From NCBI GenBank assembly GCA_013177895.1, contig JABLXV010000034.1, positions 1-36,739 on the forward strand: a stretch of DNA of 36,739 bases, given 5' to 3'. Shown here in pieces: positions 6,717 through 15,412 of the stretch. The position numbers and the translations under genes were made by a program. Position 1 is the first letter of the stretch, and each line of letters begins with the position of its first letter. The notes below the pieces were generated by a model that saw only the letters and a program-made list of their open reading frames with translations, was not told where the DNA came from and did not search any database. This DNA is from Brevinematales bacterium. Its GTDB lineage: Bacteria > Spirochaetota > Brevinematia > Brevinematales > GWF1-51-8.

Positions 6717-7877
6717 TTATTCACCCAGATCGTTGATCATATTTTTCCCTTTACTGCCGGGTTTCTTTACGCCGCCGTCGGTAGGAGCGGGTTCGGTGGT
6801 ATTTTTAGATTTCTGTGTGGCTTTATCCATAACACCGCCGACTTCGTCTTTCTGGATGTCTTCCTGTATGGAGGTAGGTGAATCGCCGACTTTGTCCTTG
6901 ATGACCTGTTTGCCGGTCTTGCCCATACCGCCGGAATTGGTGGCGGCCTTATCCATCAGTTTATCCACTTCTTTATTCTTGATATCTTCTTCGATAGTGG
7001 TGGCCTTGTCGCCCACTTTATCGCCGGTCTTGCCCATACCTACGTCCTTTCCGAGGTTTTCGAGAGCATCTTTATCCTGTTTGGAGGGACCGTATTCCTT
7101 TACTTTCTTGAGCTTCTCGGGTTTGTTGATATCGGCAAAGTCGCTGTTCAGCATCGCTTCATCGGCGGGAGTTTTCTCGACTTCATATTCCTTGCGGACA
7201 TCCTGCACGGCGCTCAGGATTTCTTCCTTATTCTTCGCGTCTTTTATCGCGGTATTGAGGGCGATCTCCATCTTGGCGGAGCTTTCCTTCGAGAGCTTAG
7301 CCTGCTCCATCGAGCTGACGGGTACCTGTAACGCCGACTCGATTTCCGACTTGAGCGCGGGGTCGTTAACCGATATCTCGATATTTTCAACCATATTGAC
7401 CGTACCGTCCTTCACGGCGACAGTCGTATCGGAAGGGGTTACCTCGACTACGAACTCGGTACCGCGAACCAACGCAACCGAACTTTCGGTCTCTACTTTA
7501 AAGGTTTCCTTCTCGTTGAGTTTATTGATAACGTTGATAGCGACCTTACCCTGTTTGACGGAGATATTCTCGGTGCCGCCGGACAGCTTCTTCAGCACGA
7601 TTTCCGAGTCATACGACACGCGGAAAATACCGCGGTCGGGCATGACGATATCCACATAGGATTTCGCCCCGGTCTTGATGATATCGTTCTCAGCGAGCCT
7701 CATATCGGCCAACGCGGCTTCCCATGTCTTACCGCTGTCATGCGAAACTTTTACTTCGCCGGCAAAAGATTCCAGTACATACTGTACGGAACCTGCCTGA
7801 GTACCGCCTGTTTCGCCGCATCCGCTGTACATCAACGCGGTTATCATAATTGATAAAAATACTAAACTCTTTTTCAT
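6717..7877 (-). CDS. FecR-domain lipoprotein with C-terminal internal repeats
   Basis: 386 residues. Lipoprotein signal with lipobox YSGC, Cys20. A FecR domain spans about 58-165 with the typical order: LAENDIIKTGAKSYVDI, VSYDSEIVLKKL, VKQGKVAINV, then VALVRGTEFVVEV and TTVAVKDGTVNMVEN. A helical, charged region (170-280) follows. Then come two imperfect repeats (281-311 and 318-353) built as MGKTG-K-VGD-TSIQEDI-EV-MDKA, and a low-complexity Thr/Pro/Gly/Lys tail. In enteric bacteria FecR senses iron citrate. In lipoprotein contexts like this the domain more often binds peptidoglycan or envelope partners, so transport sensing is not implied. No sigma factor or TonB receptor is adjacent. Start at 7877 from GGAGG 6 nt ahead. 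Confidence 0.85.
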   Translation of the reverse strand: MKKSLVFLSIMITALMYSGCGETGGTQAGSVQYVLESFAGEVKVSHDSGKTWEAALADMRLAENDIIKTGAKSYVDIVMPDRGIFRVSYDSEIVLKKLSGGTENISVKQGKVAINVINKLNEKETFKVETESSVALVRGTEFVVEVTPSDTTVAVKDGTVNMVENIEISVNDPALKSEIESALQVPVSSMEQAKLSKESSAKMEIALNTAIKDAKNKEEILSAVQDVRKEYEVEKTPADEAMLNSDFADINKPEKLKKVKEYGPSKQDKDALENLGKDVGMGKTGDKVGDKATTIEEDIKNKEVDKLMDKAATNSGGMGKTGKQVIKDKVGDSPTSIQEDIQKDEVGGVMDKATQKSKNTTEPAPTDGGVKKPGSKGKNMINDLGE

Positions 7878-7904
7878 ACTTTCCTCCAGATTTGAATCTC
7901 CTAC

Positions 7905-7933
7905 AATATATATCATTTTTATAAAAATCACAA
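7905..7933 (-). promoter_or_regulatory. Predicted promoter of the FecR lipoprotein gene
   Basis: On the minus strand, TTGTGA (7928-7933), 17 bp, TATATT (7905-7910). It is divergent from the glyS promoter 27 bp away. Confidence 0.5.
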
Positions 7934-7960
7934 GAAAAAGTATTTTGGTATGCAAAAGAC

Positions 7961-7989
7961 TTGTCTTTTCAGCCCTCTACTTTTATAAT
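7961..7989 (+). promoter_or_regulatory. Predicted sigma70 promoter of glyS-plsY
   Basis: TTGTCT (7961-7966), 17 bp, TATAAT (7984-7989). Start codon at 8018. Confidence 0.65.
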
Positions 7990-8017
7990 TACCAGTATTT
8001 ATTTAAAGGAGAAATCG

Positions 8018-10084
8018 ATGGGCAAGACGTTTCTGCTCGAGCTCGGTACGGAAGAAATCCCCCACGGGATACTGACCGACGCTATCCGCCAGCTCAAAGA
8101 GATCACCCTCGCAAAGCTTAGCGCGGCGGGAATCGAGTTCGGCAAACTGTTCGTATACGGGACACCCCGCCGCCTCGCGATCCAGCTTACCGACGTCGAG
8201 GAACAGACCGCCCGCAGAATAATCGAAAAAAAAGGCCCCGACTGGAATAACGCGTTCGATAAGGACGGCAAGCCCACCAAGGCGCTGCAGGGTTTCCTCG
8301 CGGGCAATCAGGCGAATGCCTGGGATATCGAGAAACGCGACCTCAAGGGAAATTTCTACGTATTCCTCACAAAGACCGAAGGCGGCGAACCCTCCGCCGA
8401 ACTCCTTCCCAAACTGATGAAAGAAATCATTCTATCGATATCGTTCCCCAAGGCGATGCGCTGGGCGAACTTCCAGACCGCGTTCGTCCGTCCGATCCGT
8501 TGGATCGTCTGTATGCTGAACAAGGACGTGCTCGACTTCAGTATCGAGAATGTCCGCTCCGGTAATCTTTCCCGCGGGCACCGTCTTTTGCATAACGAAG
8601 CGTTCCAGATTAACAACGCCGCCGATTACAAGCAGGCGCTGAAAGAAAAAAACGTGTTCGCCGATAACGACCAGCGTAAGGAAATGATCCTCGATATGAT
8701 CGAGAAGACCGCCGAACGCCTGAGCGCGAAACCTTTCCTGACGAACGAACTGATCGATACCCTCGTGAACCTCACCGAGTTCCCGCAGATCGCGGTCGGA
8801 CAGTTCGAGGAGGAATTCCTTACCCTGCCCCCCGAGGTCCTGATCTCCGAGATGATCGACCACCAGATGTTCGTCCCTCTCACCGATCTCGACGGCGACC
8901 TGATGAATAATTTTATCATCACCGCGAATATCAAGCCGAACAATAACGTGATCGAGGGTAACGAACGGGTCATCCGCGCGCGCTTCAAGGACGGAAAGTT
9001 TTTCTGGGAAGAGGATAAAAAGAACAAGCTGGAAGATTATGTCGCCGGGCTCTCGAACGTTACGTTCGCGAAGGGTCTCGGGACGCTCTACGATAAATCC
9101 GAACGGATGCGGAAACTGACCGAGTTCCTCGCGCGCGAAACCGGATATGACGACGCGAGGGAGAACGCCCTCCGCGCGGCGACTCTCTGTAAGGCCGACC
9201 TTGTCACGAGCATGGTCAACGAGTTCGACGAGCTCCAGGGCGTCATGGGATATTATTACGCCCTCAACTCCGGCGAGAAGAAAGAGGTCGCGCTATCGGT
9301 CAGGGAGCATTATCTGCCGAAGTTTTCCGGCGACAAACTCCCGTCGCTCAAAGAAGGGATTCTGGTCTCGCTCGCCGACCGTATCGATAACCTGTTCGCC
9401 CTCTACGCGCAGGGGCGTTTCGTGTCCGGGTCGAAAGACCCTTACGCCCTCCGCCGCCAGACCCTCGGGATCATCCGTATCCTGATCGAGAAAGAAATCC
9501 ATCTGGACTTCGCGAAACTGCTCGAGGAAAGCCTCCCGCTGTACCAACCGTTCCTCGCGATTGATAAAGCCCAGTACCGGAAGGAACTGTTATCGTTTAT
9601 CACCACGCGTATCAAAACCGTGTTCAAGGAGTACGAGTTCGCCTACGACGAGATCGAGGCGGGCATCCTGAACGACGTATCCGGTATTTACGATACCTAC
9701 CTGCGGATCAAGGCGATCCACGAAGCACGCAAGGCCGAGGATTTCGCAAACCTCGCGGTGGCGTTCAAACGGGTAAAAAATATCATCAAGGGACAGAAAA
9801 ATGTCGGCGTAGACGAGGGATTGTTCGGGACGGACGCGGAGAAGCTCCTGCATCAGGCGTTCGTCGCGAGCGGGAAACCGTTTACCCAGTCGCTCGATAA
9901 AAAGGACTACGCCAAATCGGTAACGATACTGACCGGGTTCCGCGCGGCGGTGGACAAATTTTTCGACGACGTGCTGGTGATGGATAAGGACGCGGCGCTG
10001 AAAAACAACCGCATCGCGCTTCTCGCGCAGATAGACGGGCTTTTCATGCAGTTTATCGATTTTGAGAAACTGGTAGAGGAATAA
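8018..10084 (+). CDS. glyS: Glycyl-tRNA synthetase beta subunit
   Basis: 688 residues, the normal length of the bacterial beta chain. The N-terminal signature LLELGTEEIPHG is followed by conserved blocks such as FPKAMRW, PIRWIVCML and FLTLPPEVLISEMIDHQMFVP. The C-terminal helical anticodon-binding (DALR-type) part includes FKRVKNIIKGQ and DKFFDDVLVM. The beta chain binds tRNA(Gly) and works only with the catalytic alpha chain (glyQ), which is usually just upstream but is absent from this window. Instead glyS has its own promoter and is followed by plsY after 28 bp. Start at 8018 from AAAGGAG 7 nt upstream. Confidence 0.97.
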   Translation: MGKTFLLELGTEEIPHGILTDAIRQLKEITLAKLSAAGIEFGKLFVYGTPRRLAIQLTDVEEQTARRIIEKKGPDWNNAFDKDGKPTKALQGFLAGNQANAWDIEKRDLKGNFYVFLTKTEGGEPSAELLPKLMKEIILSISFPKAMRWANFQTAFVRPIRWIVCMLNKDVLDFSIENVRSGNLSRGHRLLHNEAFQINNAADYKQALKEKNVFADNDQRKEMILDMIEKTAERLSAKPFLTNELIDTLVNLTEFPQIAVGQFEEEFLTLPPEVLISEMIDHQMFVPLTDLDGDLMNNFIITANIKPNNNVIEGNERVIRARFKDGKFFWEEDKKNKLEDYVAGLSNVTFAKGLGTLYDKSERMRKLTEFLARETGYDDARENALRAATLCKADLVTSMVNEFDELQGVMGYYYALNSGEKKEVALSVREHYLPKFSGDKLPSLKEGILVSLADRIDNLFALYAQGRFVSGSKDPYALRRQTLGIIRILIEKEIHLDFAKLLEESLPLYQPFLAIDKAQYRKELLSFITTRIKTVFKEYEFAYDEIEAGILNDVSGIYDTYLRIKAIHEARKAEDFANLAVAFKRVKNIIKGQKNVGVDEGLFGTDAEKLLHQAFVASGKPFTQSLDKKDYAKSVTILTGFRAAVDKFFDDVLVMDKDAALKNNRIALLAQIDGLFMQFIDFEKLVEE

Positions 10085-10112
10085 ATCAAGACAACCCTAC
10101 GGAGGAATAACC

Positions 10113-10748
10113 ATGTCAATAGAAATACTGATTCTCGTCGCAGTCGCCGCTTACTTTCTCGGCGCGATACCGTTCGGCTATGTGTACGCGAAAGTGCGCG
10201 GGGTGGATATCCGTAAGGTAGGCTCGGGAAATATCGGGGCGACCAATGTCAGCAGACAGTTCGGGTTCTGGGGCGGATTCGTCCCGGTGTTCGTGCTCGA
10301 TTTCCTCAAGGGCGCTATCCCGGTGGTAGTAGTCCGGCTTATTCCACCCGTCCCCGCCGACCTCGACATCTGCATGCTGATCGTCGGTATGGCCGCTATC
10401 CTCGGGCATCTGTTCCCGGTATACCTGAAATTCAAGGGCGGTAAGGGCGTCGCGACCGCGGCCGGCGTGTTTATGTTTATCGCGCCGATCCCCGTCGCTA
10501 TCGCGCTCGGCGTATTCCTGCTCCTCTATCTCATCACAAAAACAGTCGCTATCGGTTCGATCGCGGCGGCGATAGTCCTCCCGGTCGCAATCGCGCTTCT
10601 GGAGCCACAACGTACCGTCGTACTGATAGTGGCAATCGCGGCGGCAGTCCTGATTATCGTTATGCACCGCAGTAATATCGCGAAACTTTTCGGCAAGAAA
10701 GACGATGAGAAGCAGGACAAGGATAAAACGCCGCCTGCCCAGCCCTAA
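10113..10748 (+). CDS. plsY: Acyl-phosphate:glycerol-3-phosphate acyltransferase PlsY
   Basis: 211 residues with about five to six TM helices. All three cytoplasmic motifs are visible: GSGNIGATN (near 39-47), DFLKGAIPV (near 65-73), and GHLFPVYLKFKGGKGVAT (near 97-114). A late basic block MHRSNIAKLFGKK (near 180-192) is also typical. The enzyme transfers acyl groups from acyl-phosphate to glycerol-3-phosphate at the inner membrane, the first step of phospholipid synthesis. The C-terminal tail is a short Lys/Asp-rich extension. It lies 28 bp after glyS behind GGAGG, probably in one operon. A plsX gene is not in this window. Confidence 0.96.
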   Translation: MSIEILILVAVAAYFLGAIPFGYVYAKVRGVDIRKVGSGNIGATNVSRQFGFWGGFVPVFVLDFLKGAIPVVVVRLIPPVPADLDICMLIVGMAAILGHLFPVYLKFKGGKGVATAAGVFMFIAPIPVAIALGVFLLLYLITKTVAIGSIAAAIVLPVAIALLEPQRTVVLIVAIAAAVLIIVMHRSNIAKLFGKKDDEKQDKDKTPPAQP

Positions 10749-10773
10749 AATCCAATTTAGCCTGATCAACTCT

Positions 10774-10802
10774 CTTACTTTTTCTTTTTTTTCCGATATA
10801 AA
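10774..10802 (+). promoter_or_regulatory. Possible promoter of the glycosyltransferase-cytidylyltransferase pair
   Basis: CTTACT (10774-10779), 17 bp, TATAAA (10797-10802) in the 81-bp gap after plsY. Weak -35, so read-through from plsY is also possible. Confidence 0.35.
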
Positions 10803-10829
10803 TAAAGAGAAAGTACAGGGAGCCCGTTT

Positions 10830-11792
10830 ATGGTTCTGCCGGATTATACCGAACTATCCAATTTTTCAACACGAAAGGATGGAAAGAAGCTGTCGATCGA
10901 TCTGTCCGTGTGCCTGATTATCAATAAACTGTCCGATCCCGTCGATACCATCAATTCGATCTACCATTTTACCGCGCAGTCGCATTATAAGACCGAAGTG
11001 CTGATTATCAATGTCGATAAAGAGGGCTATAAGTACGACCGCCTGCTCGCGAGCTTCCCCGCGCTCCGAATCCTCCTGCCGAAGGAAAAAATCTCCCTCA
11101 ATCAGGTATTGTCCCTCGGTATCCGCGAGAGTCTGGCGCCGTTCGTGATGATACTTACCGACGATTTCAAGATCAAGTCGGTCGATATGGAGATACTCCA
11201 GACCTACTTCTCGCAGAACAGCACCGGGATACTCATCCCGCAGGTCACCGACGAGTATGACGGGATTATCCCGAATATCGTCAAGGCGTCCGTGAAGATG
11301 GGATTCCTCGATACGGTCTCTATCGACAAGCAGGGCACCGCCCTATCGTCGTTCTATCCGAAATACCCCTGCTTTATCATCAATAAGGAGATGTTCCTCT
11401 CGAGGGACATTGAGCTCGCCGACTACGACGACCCGTTATACGGCCTCCTCGAACTCGGCCTGCGGGTATGGCGCGAAAGTTATATGATCCTTCAGGTCAG
11501 CAATTTTAAAGTACGTCTGCTGTCCTCGCCGAAGCAGGATATTCATTTCGATTCCAATAATCCCGATTATATCCGTTTTAATTATTCCAGTTTCACCGGA
11601 CAGGAAACTACAGCCGGGCGGGGACGTAAAATTTTCGGCATCGTGCTGAAATGGATAGCGACGTTCCGTTTCGGGAAAATCGGCCGTCTTTTCGGCGCGA
11701 TTAACAGTATCCGGGACAACGCGAAAAAAGAGGCTCAATACCCTGTGGACGACAGGACGGTGTTCCGCACGGTGAACCGGGACTTGGATTGA
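10830..11792 (+). CDS. Divergent GT-A fold glycosyltransferase-like protein
   Basis: 320 residues, no signal peptide. The N-terminal half follows the GT2 pattern: DLSVCLIINKLSDPVDTINSIYHF (strand-helix), TEVLIINVDK, an LNQVLSLGIRESLAPFVMILTDDFKI segment with a DD pair in the DxD position, then ILIPQVTDEYDG. The central HHH/EDxD-type signatures of active processive GT2 enzymes are not clear, so donor and activity are unknown. The C-terminal 70 residues are basic. It is followed 13 bp later by an SpsF-type nucleotidyltransferase, suggesting a role in making or decorating a surface glycan or lipid-linked sugar. Start at 10830 with an AGGGAG ribosome site. Confidence 0.65.
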   Translation: MVLPDYTELSNFSTRKDGKKLSIDLSVCLIINKLSDPVDTINSIYHFTAQSHYKTEVLIINVDKEGYKYDRLLASFPALRILLPKEKISLNQVLSLGIRESLAPFVMILTDDFKIKSVDMEILQTYFSQNSTGILIPQVTDEYDGIIPNIVKASVKMGFLDTVSIDKQGTALSSFYPKYPCFIINKEMFLSRDIELADYDDPLYGLLELGLRVWRESYMILQVSNFKVRLLSSPKQDIHFDSNNPDYIRFNYSSFTGQETTAGRGRKIFGIVLKWIATFRFGKIGRLFGAINSIRDNAKKEAQYPVDDRTVFRTVNRDLD

Positions 11793-11805
11793 CAAGGAGG
11801 AATGT

Positions 11806-12528
11806 ATGAAACACGCGATAGACGCGATACTTCAGGTACGGATGGACTCGAGCAGGCTGCCGAATAAAGCCGCCCTGCCTATTCTCGATAAACCCCTGGT
11901 GGCGCATATTATTGAGCGACTCACGTTATCGGAGTATATCCGTCATATTATTATCGCGACCACCGGGGACTCGCTCGCCCCGTTAAAAAAAATCCTGCGG
12001 GATTACGATTTCCTGAAATTCTACGCCGGGAGTAAGGATAACGTCCTCGACCGTTTCTACCAGGCCGCGAAGGAACACGATACCGGGATCATCGTCCGCG
12101 TGACCGGCGACAATCCCCTCACCGACCCGGATTTTCTCGATAAGGCGGTGGAACTGCATATCGACGCGGGCGCCGACCTGACCCATTATCTGGGCATTCC
12201 GCTCGGTACCGGGGTAGAGGTCATATCGTTCGATTCCCTTGAAATCGCCGCCCGTTCCGCGTCCCTCAAATACGACATGGAGCATGTCACACCCTATCTC
12301 TATAAAAACCGCGAGTTCTTCAAGGTGCTCGAACCCTACTCGACCGGCAGTTTCTTCGAACCGGACGCCCGCGTTACAGTGGATACCCCTGAGGATTATT
12401 ACCTCGTGAAAAGCCTGTTCGAGTACTATTCCCCGAAAATATACATAACTATGGAAGACATCATCCATTACTGCCGCAGAATGAAGGTCGCGTCGTTCGA
12501 GGTATCGGAACCCCCTATCGCGGTCTAA
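11806..12528 (+). CDS. SpsF-type cytidylyltransferase
   Basis: 240 residues with a Rossmann-like nucleotidyltransferase core. The N-terminal nucleotide-binding motif is LQVRMDSSRLPNKAALPI (9-26; R12, S15-R17, K21), a variant of the family's ARMxSSRLPGK. Later come VRVTGDNPL with the metal-binding Asp, and VDTPEDYYLVKSLFE near the C-terminus, typical of SpsF/CMP-sugar synthetase relatives. Such enzymes activate an acidic or modified sugar with CTP for polysaccharide or flagellin glycan synthesis; the sugar cannot be told from sequence. Translationally close to the preceding glycosyltransferase (13 bp gap, AAGGAGGA ribosome site). No partner sugar-modifying genes follow. Confidence 0.85.
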   Translation: MKHAIDAILQVRMDSSRLPNKAALPILDKPLVAHIIERLTLSEYIRHIIIATTGDSLAPLKKILRDYDFLKFYAGSKDNVLDRFYQAAKEHDTGIIVRVTGDNPLTDPDFLDKAVELHIDAGADLTHYLGIPLGTGVEVISFDSLEIAARSASLKYDMEHVTPYLYKNREFFKVLEPYSTGSFFEPDARVTVDTPEDYYLVKSLFEYYSPKIYITMEDIIHYCRRMKVASFEVSEPPIAV

Positions 12529-12535
12529 CCCGTTG

Positions 12536-12705
12536 CGCTACTGCGTAGCCTAATCCCGACCGCTGCGCGGGCTTGCCCCAATATGAATCATGCTACTCAT
12601 TCAAGACATAGCCCGTGATGACGGTACTAGCAACGTTTATCCACCGCTGGGTAGCCTAATCCCGATATGAATCATGCTACTCATTCAGGTCATAGCCCGT
12701 GATGA
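12536..12705 (+). repeat. Two tandem forward units of the two-box intergenic repeat
   Basis: Unit 1 (12536-12621) and unit 2 (12645-12705) share GTAGCCTAATCCCGA (box A), ATGAATCATGCTACTCATTCA and CATAGCCCGTGATGA (box B). Unit 1 carries an extra stretch of about 20 nt after box A. Period 106 bp. The middle contains a small inverted repeat TGAAT/ATTCA. Confidence 0.8.
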
Positions 12706-12800
12706 AGGTTGCAGTATTCGCGAATCCAACAAAGCAAACCCATTACACTCATATATTTAAATAGTCATCATTAGCCTGCGGTATTATCAAAATACGTCAG

Positions 12801-12948
12801 TATCATCAAGGGCTCTATTCAATTATCATATACAAATCTCATACCGGGAATAGTGTGCGCTGATACTCTTCATACCGGGCATCGTTATCATCACGGGCCA
12901 TGTCCAGATACCGGATATTTTTTCCATACCGGGGTTAGTGTGCGCTGT
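12801..12948 (-). repeat. Two tandem reverse units of the two-box repeat
   Basis: Unit 3 (12801-12862) and unit 4 (12886-12948). On the plus strand each runs from box B complement (ATCATCAAGGGCT, ATCATCACGGGCC) to box A complement (ATACCGGGAATAGTGTGCGC, ATACCGGGGTTAGTGTGCGC). Period about 85 bp. Unit 4 ends 3 nt (ACC) before the -35 of the amylase promoter. Confidence 0.75.
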
Positions 12949-12951
12949 ACC

Positions 12952-12979
12952 TTGACTTTTCAGATTTTTAAGTTATAGT
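12952..12979 (+). promoter_or_regulatory. Predicted sigma70 promoter of the GH13 lipoprotein gene
   Basis: TTGACT (12952-12957), 16 bp, TATAGT (12974-12979). The -35 directly follows repeat unit 4. The stretch from box A through the -35 closely matches the same stretch at the leuC promoter. Confidence 0.6.
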
Positions 12980-13039
12980 ATAGTAGGTGTTTTTTCTTGC
13001 CATATCTTACCTCTCCCACAAATTTTCGGAGGTTTTCTA

Positions 13040-15193
13040 ATGAAAAGAATAATTGCGTTATTGTTCGCCGGTACGGTGCTGATTTCATGCGCGGGACCTG
13101 ATCCGGGTCTGATTACAAATCCCGGATCAACAATTCCGGTAACAATCTATTTTCTAAACGGGTATAATATGAGCAGTCCTAATATGTGGTTCTGGAAATC
13201 CGGGGCTGAGGGCTCGCAGGTTTCTTCGGCAGGTACCACAAATATTGGGGGTTATGACTTTATCATCTTTAAAACGTTGGCTGCGTCGAATACAACATAC
13301 GGTTTGCAGTTCAGAAGCGGGACCAGTTACGAAAAGGCACTCTATCTATTCCCAGCCGACAGAACCCTGACGGTAGGCACTGCGGCGATTGAAAAGTATG
13401 CAATTTCTTATAACCGTCAATTATGGGATTCCTCTCTAGTTACAAAGCTCTCGAATCCCGATAACTGGGGAATGGTTACAAACATGCTCGGCGCTAACAT
13501 AGCGACTGATGGAACGACAGTTTATTTTTCCATCTTCGCTCCCAATTCCACGCGCGCGCGCGTAGCGGGAGAATTTACATCATGGGCAACCAGTGCAGAA
13601 GATATGTATCTTACTCCCGACGGGAAGTATTGGTGGGCTAAAATGTCCATCGCAAGTCCTAATGGTAAAGCATATAAATTTATTCTGGATACTGATAATT
13701 GGGTATGCGATCCTTATTCCAAGGCAAATACGTATGCTAACGGTAATAGTCTGATTATGTTAACAAATTACTCTTGGACTGACAACGGGTTCACCAGACC
13801 GACCCGTACGGATCTGATTATTTACGAAGTCCATATCAAGGATTTTACCTCAGATTCGTCCAGCGGAGTAACCGCAAGCGGAAAATATCTAGGCGTACTG
13901 GAAAAAATTGACTATCTCACCAATCTGGGTATCAATTCTATTGAATTCATGCCGCCTTCCGAATTTTCCGATGCCGGTTATAGCTGGGGATATAATACCT
14001 CGCTGTTCTTCGCGCCAGAATCCGGCTATGCCTCCGCGAATACCGGCGCTCAAGTGACTGAAATGAAACAAATGATCGACGGTCTCCATAACGCGGGGAT
14101 AGCAGTGATATTCGATATGGTTTATAATCACACTACCAGCAGCGGCAGTGAGAACTATTTATGGTTCGTAGATAGCATCTACTATTTTGATTATAATAAC
14201 GACGGCGATCCGAATAACGACTCTACGGCATGGGGAAATAAGGTAGCAACATGGCGTCCTGAAGTAAAGAAACTTATGTATGATAACATGAAATATTTCA
14301 TGGACGCATTTCATGTAGACGGTTTCCGTTTCGACTCAACCGAAAATATGGATATCAATTCGCTGCTTGCTGTTATCGACGACCTGATTACTGCCGGTTA
14401 TGGCGATAGGTATTATATTTGCGAGGAATTCAACGGTTCCCACAATTCCGCAATACAGACCTTCAACCTAAATAATGGAGATTATGTCGCATCATGGGGG
14501 AATGGTTTTAGAAACGGTGTATGGGGCGGTCTATTCCAGACCAGTTACGGTGGATTAGGGAATGCCACCTACCACTGCAACGATGACGGATGGAAAAAAC
14601 CTACACATGTAATCAGCTACACCAGTTCCCATGACGAAGGTACTCTCGCTGGGCGATGGTCAGCCACTAAGGCAAAGATCAAACTTGCCTACGCGCACAT
14701 GATGACGTCGATGGGTACTCCCATGATCTGGATGGGCGACGAGTTCATGCGTCTGCATTACGGAAACTATATAGCCGGAAATACCGATGAAGCGAATAAT
14801 ATTTTAGACTGGGATCTCGCTACCACCAACGCCGATCTTGTAGCGTTTGTATCGGCATTGATAAAACTTCGTGTGAACAACCCCGTACTGAATCAGAATG
14901 TTCAGAATCCTTCAGGCTGGGGATGGTTAACAAGCGATTGGGCAAAAGGGTCTATCGGATATCAGTATATAGGCGTATCCGGCCAACGTAATTTTGTCAT
15001 CCTCGCGAATTTCTACTCAGGTAGTCAAATTTATGCTATCACCCAACCGGGAACTTGGTATTTGATGTGTGATGGAACTAGCGCTACTAACGTTGCGCCC
15101 GGGCTGGCAACTGTAACTTTCCCCGCAAGTACAAATATTACTGTTCCGGCAGGCTTAGCTTATATTTACATGAGTTCCACAGTCAACCCGTAA
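13040..15193 (+). CDS. Surface/periplasmic GH13 alpha-glucan hydrolase lipoprotein
   Basis: 717 residues. Lipoprotein signal with lipobox LISC, Cys17. Residues about 30-115 look like an N-terminal carbohydrate-binding or pullulanase-type domain (VTIYFLNG, MWFWKSG). About 155-245 is a CBM48-like domain (VYFSIFAPNSTRARVAGEF). The GH13 barrel starts at YEVHIKDFT (262-270). Conserved regions are DMVYNH (359-364), GFRFD with nucleophile Asp432, ICEE with acid/base Glu462, and SSHDE with Asp532. The layout fits isoamylase, pullulanase, branching-enzyme or trehalohydrolase relatives; substrate and bond cannot be fixed. It is probably anchored to an envelope membrane to trim external alpha-glucans. 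Monocistronic: own promoter, GGAGG site, strong terminator. Somewhat lower GC than its neighbours. Confidence 0.9.
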   Translation: MKRIIALLFAGTVLISCAGPDPGLITNPGSTIPVTIYFLNGYNMSSPNMWFWKSGAEGSQVSSAGTTNIGGYDFIIFKTLAASNTTYGLQFRSGTSYEKALYLFPADRTLTVGTAAIEKYAISYNRQLWDSSLVTKLSNPDNWGMVTNMLGANIATDGTTVYFSIFAPNSTRARVAGEFTSWATSAEDMYLTPDGKYWWAKMSIASPNGKAYKFILDTDNWVCDPYSKANTYANGNSLIMLTNYSWTDNGFTRPTRTDLIIYEVHIKDFTSDSSSGVTASGKYLGVLEKIDYLTNLGINSIEFMPPSEFSDAGYSWGYNTSLFFAPESGYASANTGAQVTEMKQMIDGLHNAGIAVIFDMVYNHTTSSGSENYLWFVDSIYYFDYNNDGDPNNDSTAWGNKVATWRPEVKKLMYDNMKYFMDAFHVDGFRFDSTENMDINSLLAVIDDLITAGYGDRYYICEEFNGSHNSAIQTFNLNNGDYVASWGNGFRNGVWGGLFQTSYGGLGNATYHCNDDGWKKPTHVISYTSSHDEGTLAGRWSATKAKIKLAYAHMMTSMGTPMIWMGDEFMRLHYGNYIAGNTDEANNILDWDLATTNADLVAFVSALIKLRVNNPVLNQNVQNPSGWGWLTSDWAKGSIGYQYIGVSGQRNFVILANFYSGSQIYAITQPGTWYLMCDGTSATNVAPGLATVTFPASTNITVPAGLAYIYMSSTVNP

Positions 15194-15210
15194 AATATAT
15201 TTTCACTTAT

Positions 15211-15246
15211 AGGCCGTCCTCAATGGGCGGCCTTTTCTTTTTTTTT
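15211..15246 (+). terminator. Terminator of the GH13 gene
   Basis: A 9-bp stem AGGCCGTCC/GGGCGGCCT (one G-T pair) with loop TCAAT (15211-15233), followed by a long T-rich tract to about 15246. It is 18 bp after the stop codon. Confidence 0.9.
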
Positions 15247-15289
15247 GCTGTTTAACATCCCTGTCGCCGCAGGTCGTTCCCCTTGCATT

Positions 15290-15352
15290 CTTTCACCACG
15301 GGCAATATCTACTTTTATATGCTTGCCGCATGTCGGGATAAGTGTGCGCAGC
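15290..15352 (-). repeat. Reverse unit of the two-box repeat, upstream of leuC
   Basis: Read on the minus strand: GCTGCGCACACTTATCCCGA (box A), a variable middle containing an ATGC/GCAT inverted repeat, then GCCCGTGGTGAAAG (box B). It ends 3 nt (ACC) before the leuC -35, the same junction as repeat unit 4 before the amylase promoter. Confidence 0.75.
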
Positions 15353-15355
15353 ACC

Positions 15356-15384
15356 TTTACATTTTTTCCGTTCGGGTGTATAAT
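15356..15384 (+). promoter_or_regulatory. Predicted sigma70 promoter of leuC
   Basis: TTTACA (15356-15361), 17 bp, TATAAT (15379-15384). The start codon is 29 bp after the -10. The -35 abuts a repeat unit. Confidence 0.7.
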
Positions 15385-15412
15385 ACTCCATTGCTTGATA
15401 CGGAGGACTATT

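Larger units (their letters stand above)
12529..13039. other. Repeat-rich spacer between the cytidylyltransferase and amylase genes
   Basis: 511 bp without a gene. It holds four units of the two-box repeat (two forward at 12536-12705, two reverse at 12801-12948), then the amylase promoter and ribosome site. The 12706-12800 part shows nothing I can interpret. No coding frame of substance. Confidence 0.7.

Noticed and set aside
6481-7659. Long plus-strand open frame of 392 codons
   Set aside because: It runs through the tandem terminator repeats and antisense to the FecR gene; the minus-strand protein has a signal peptide, FecR domain and ribosome site.
12536-12705. Possible CRISPR or riboswitch
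   Set aside because: Too few units, irregular spacing and sequence; no aptamer-like conserved structure that I recognise.
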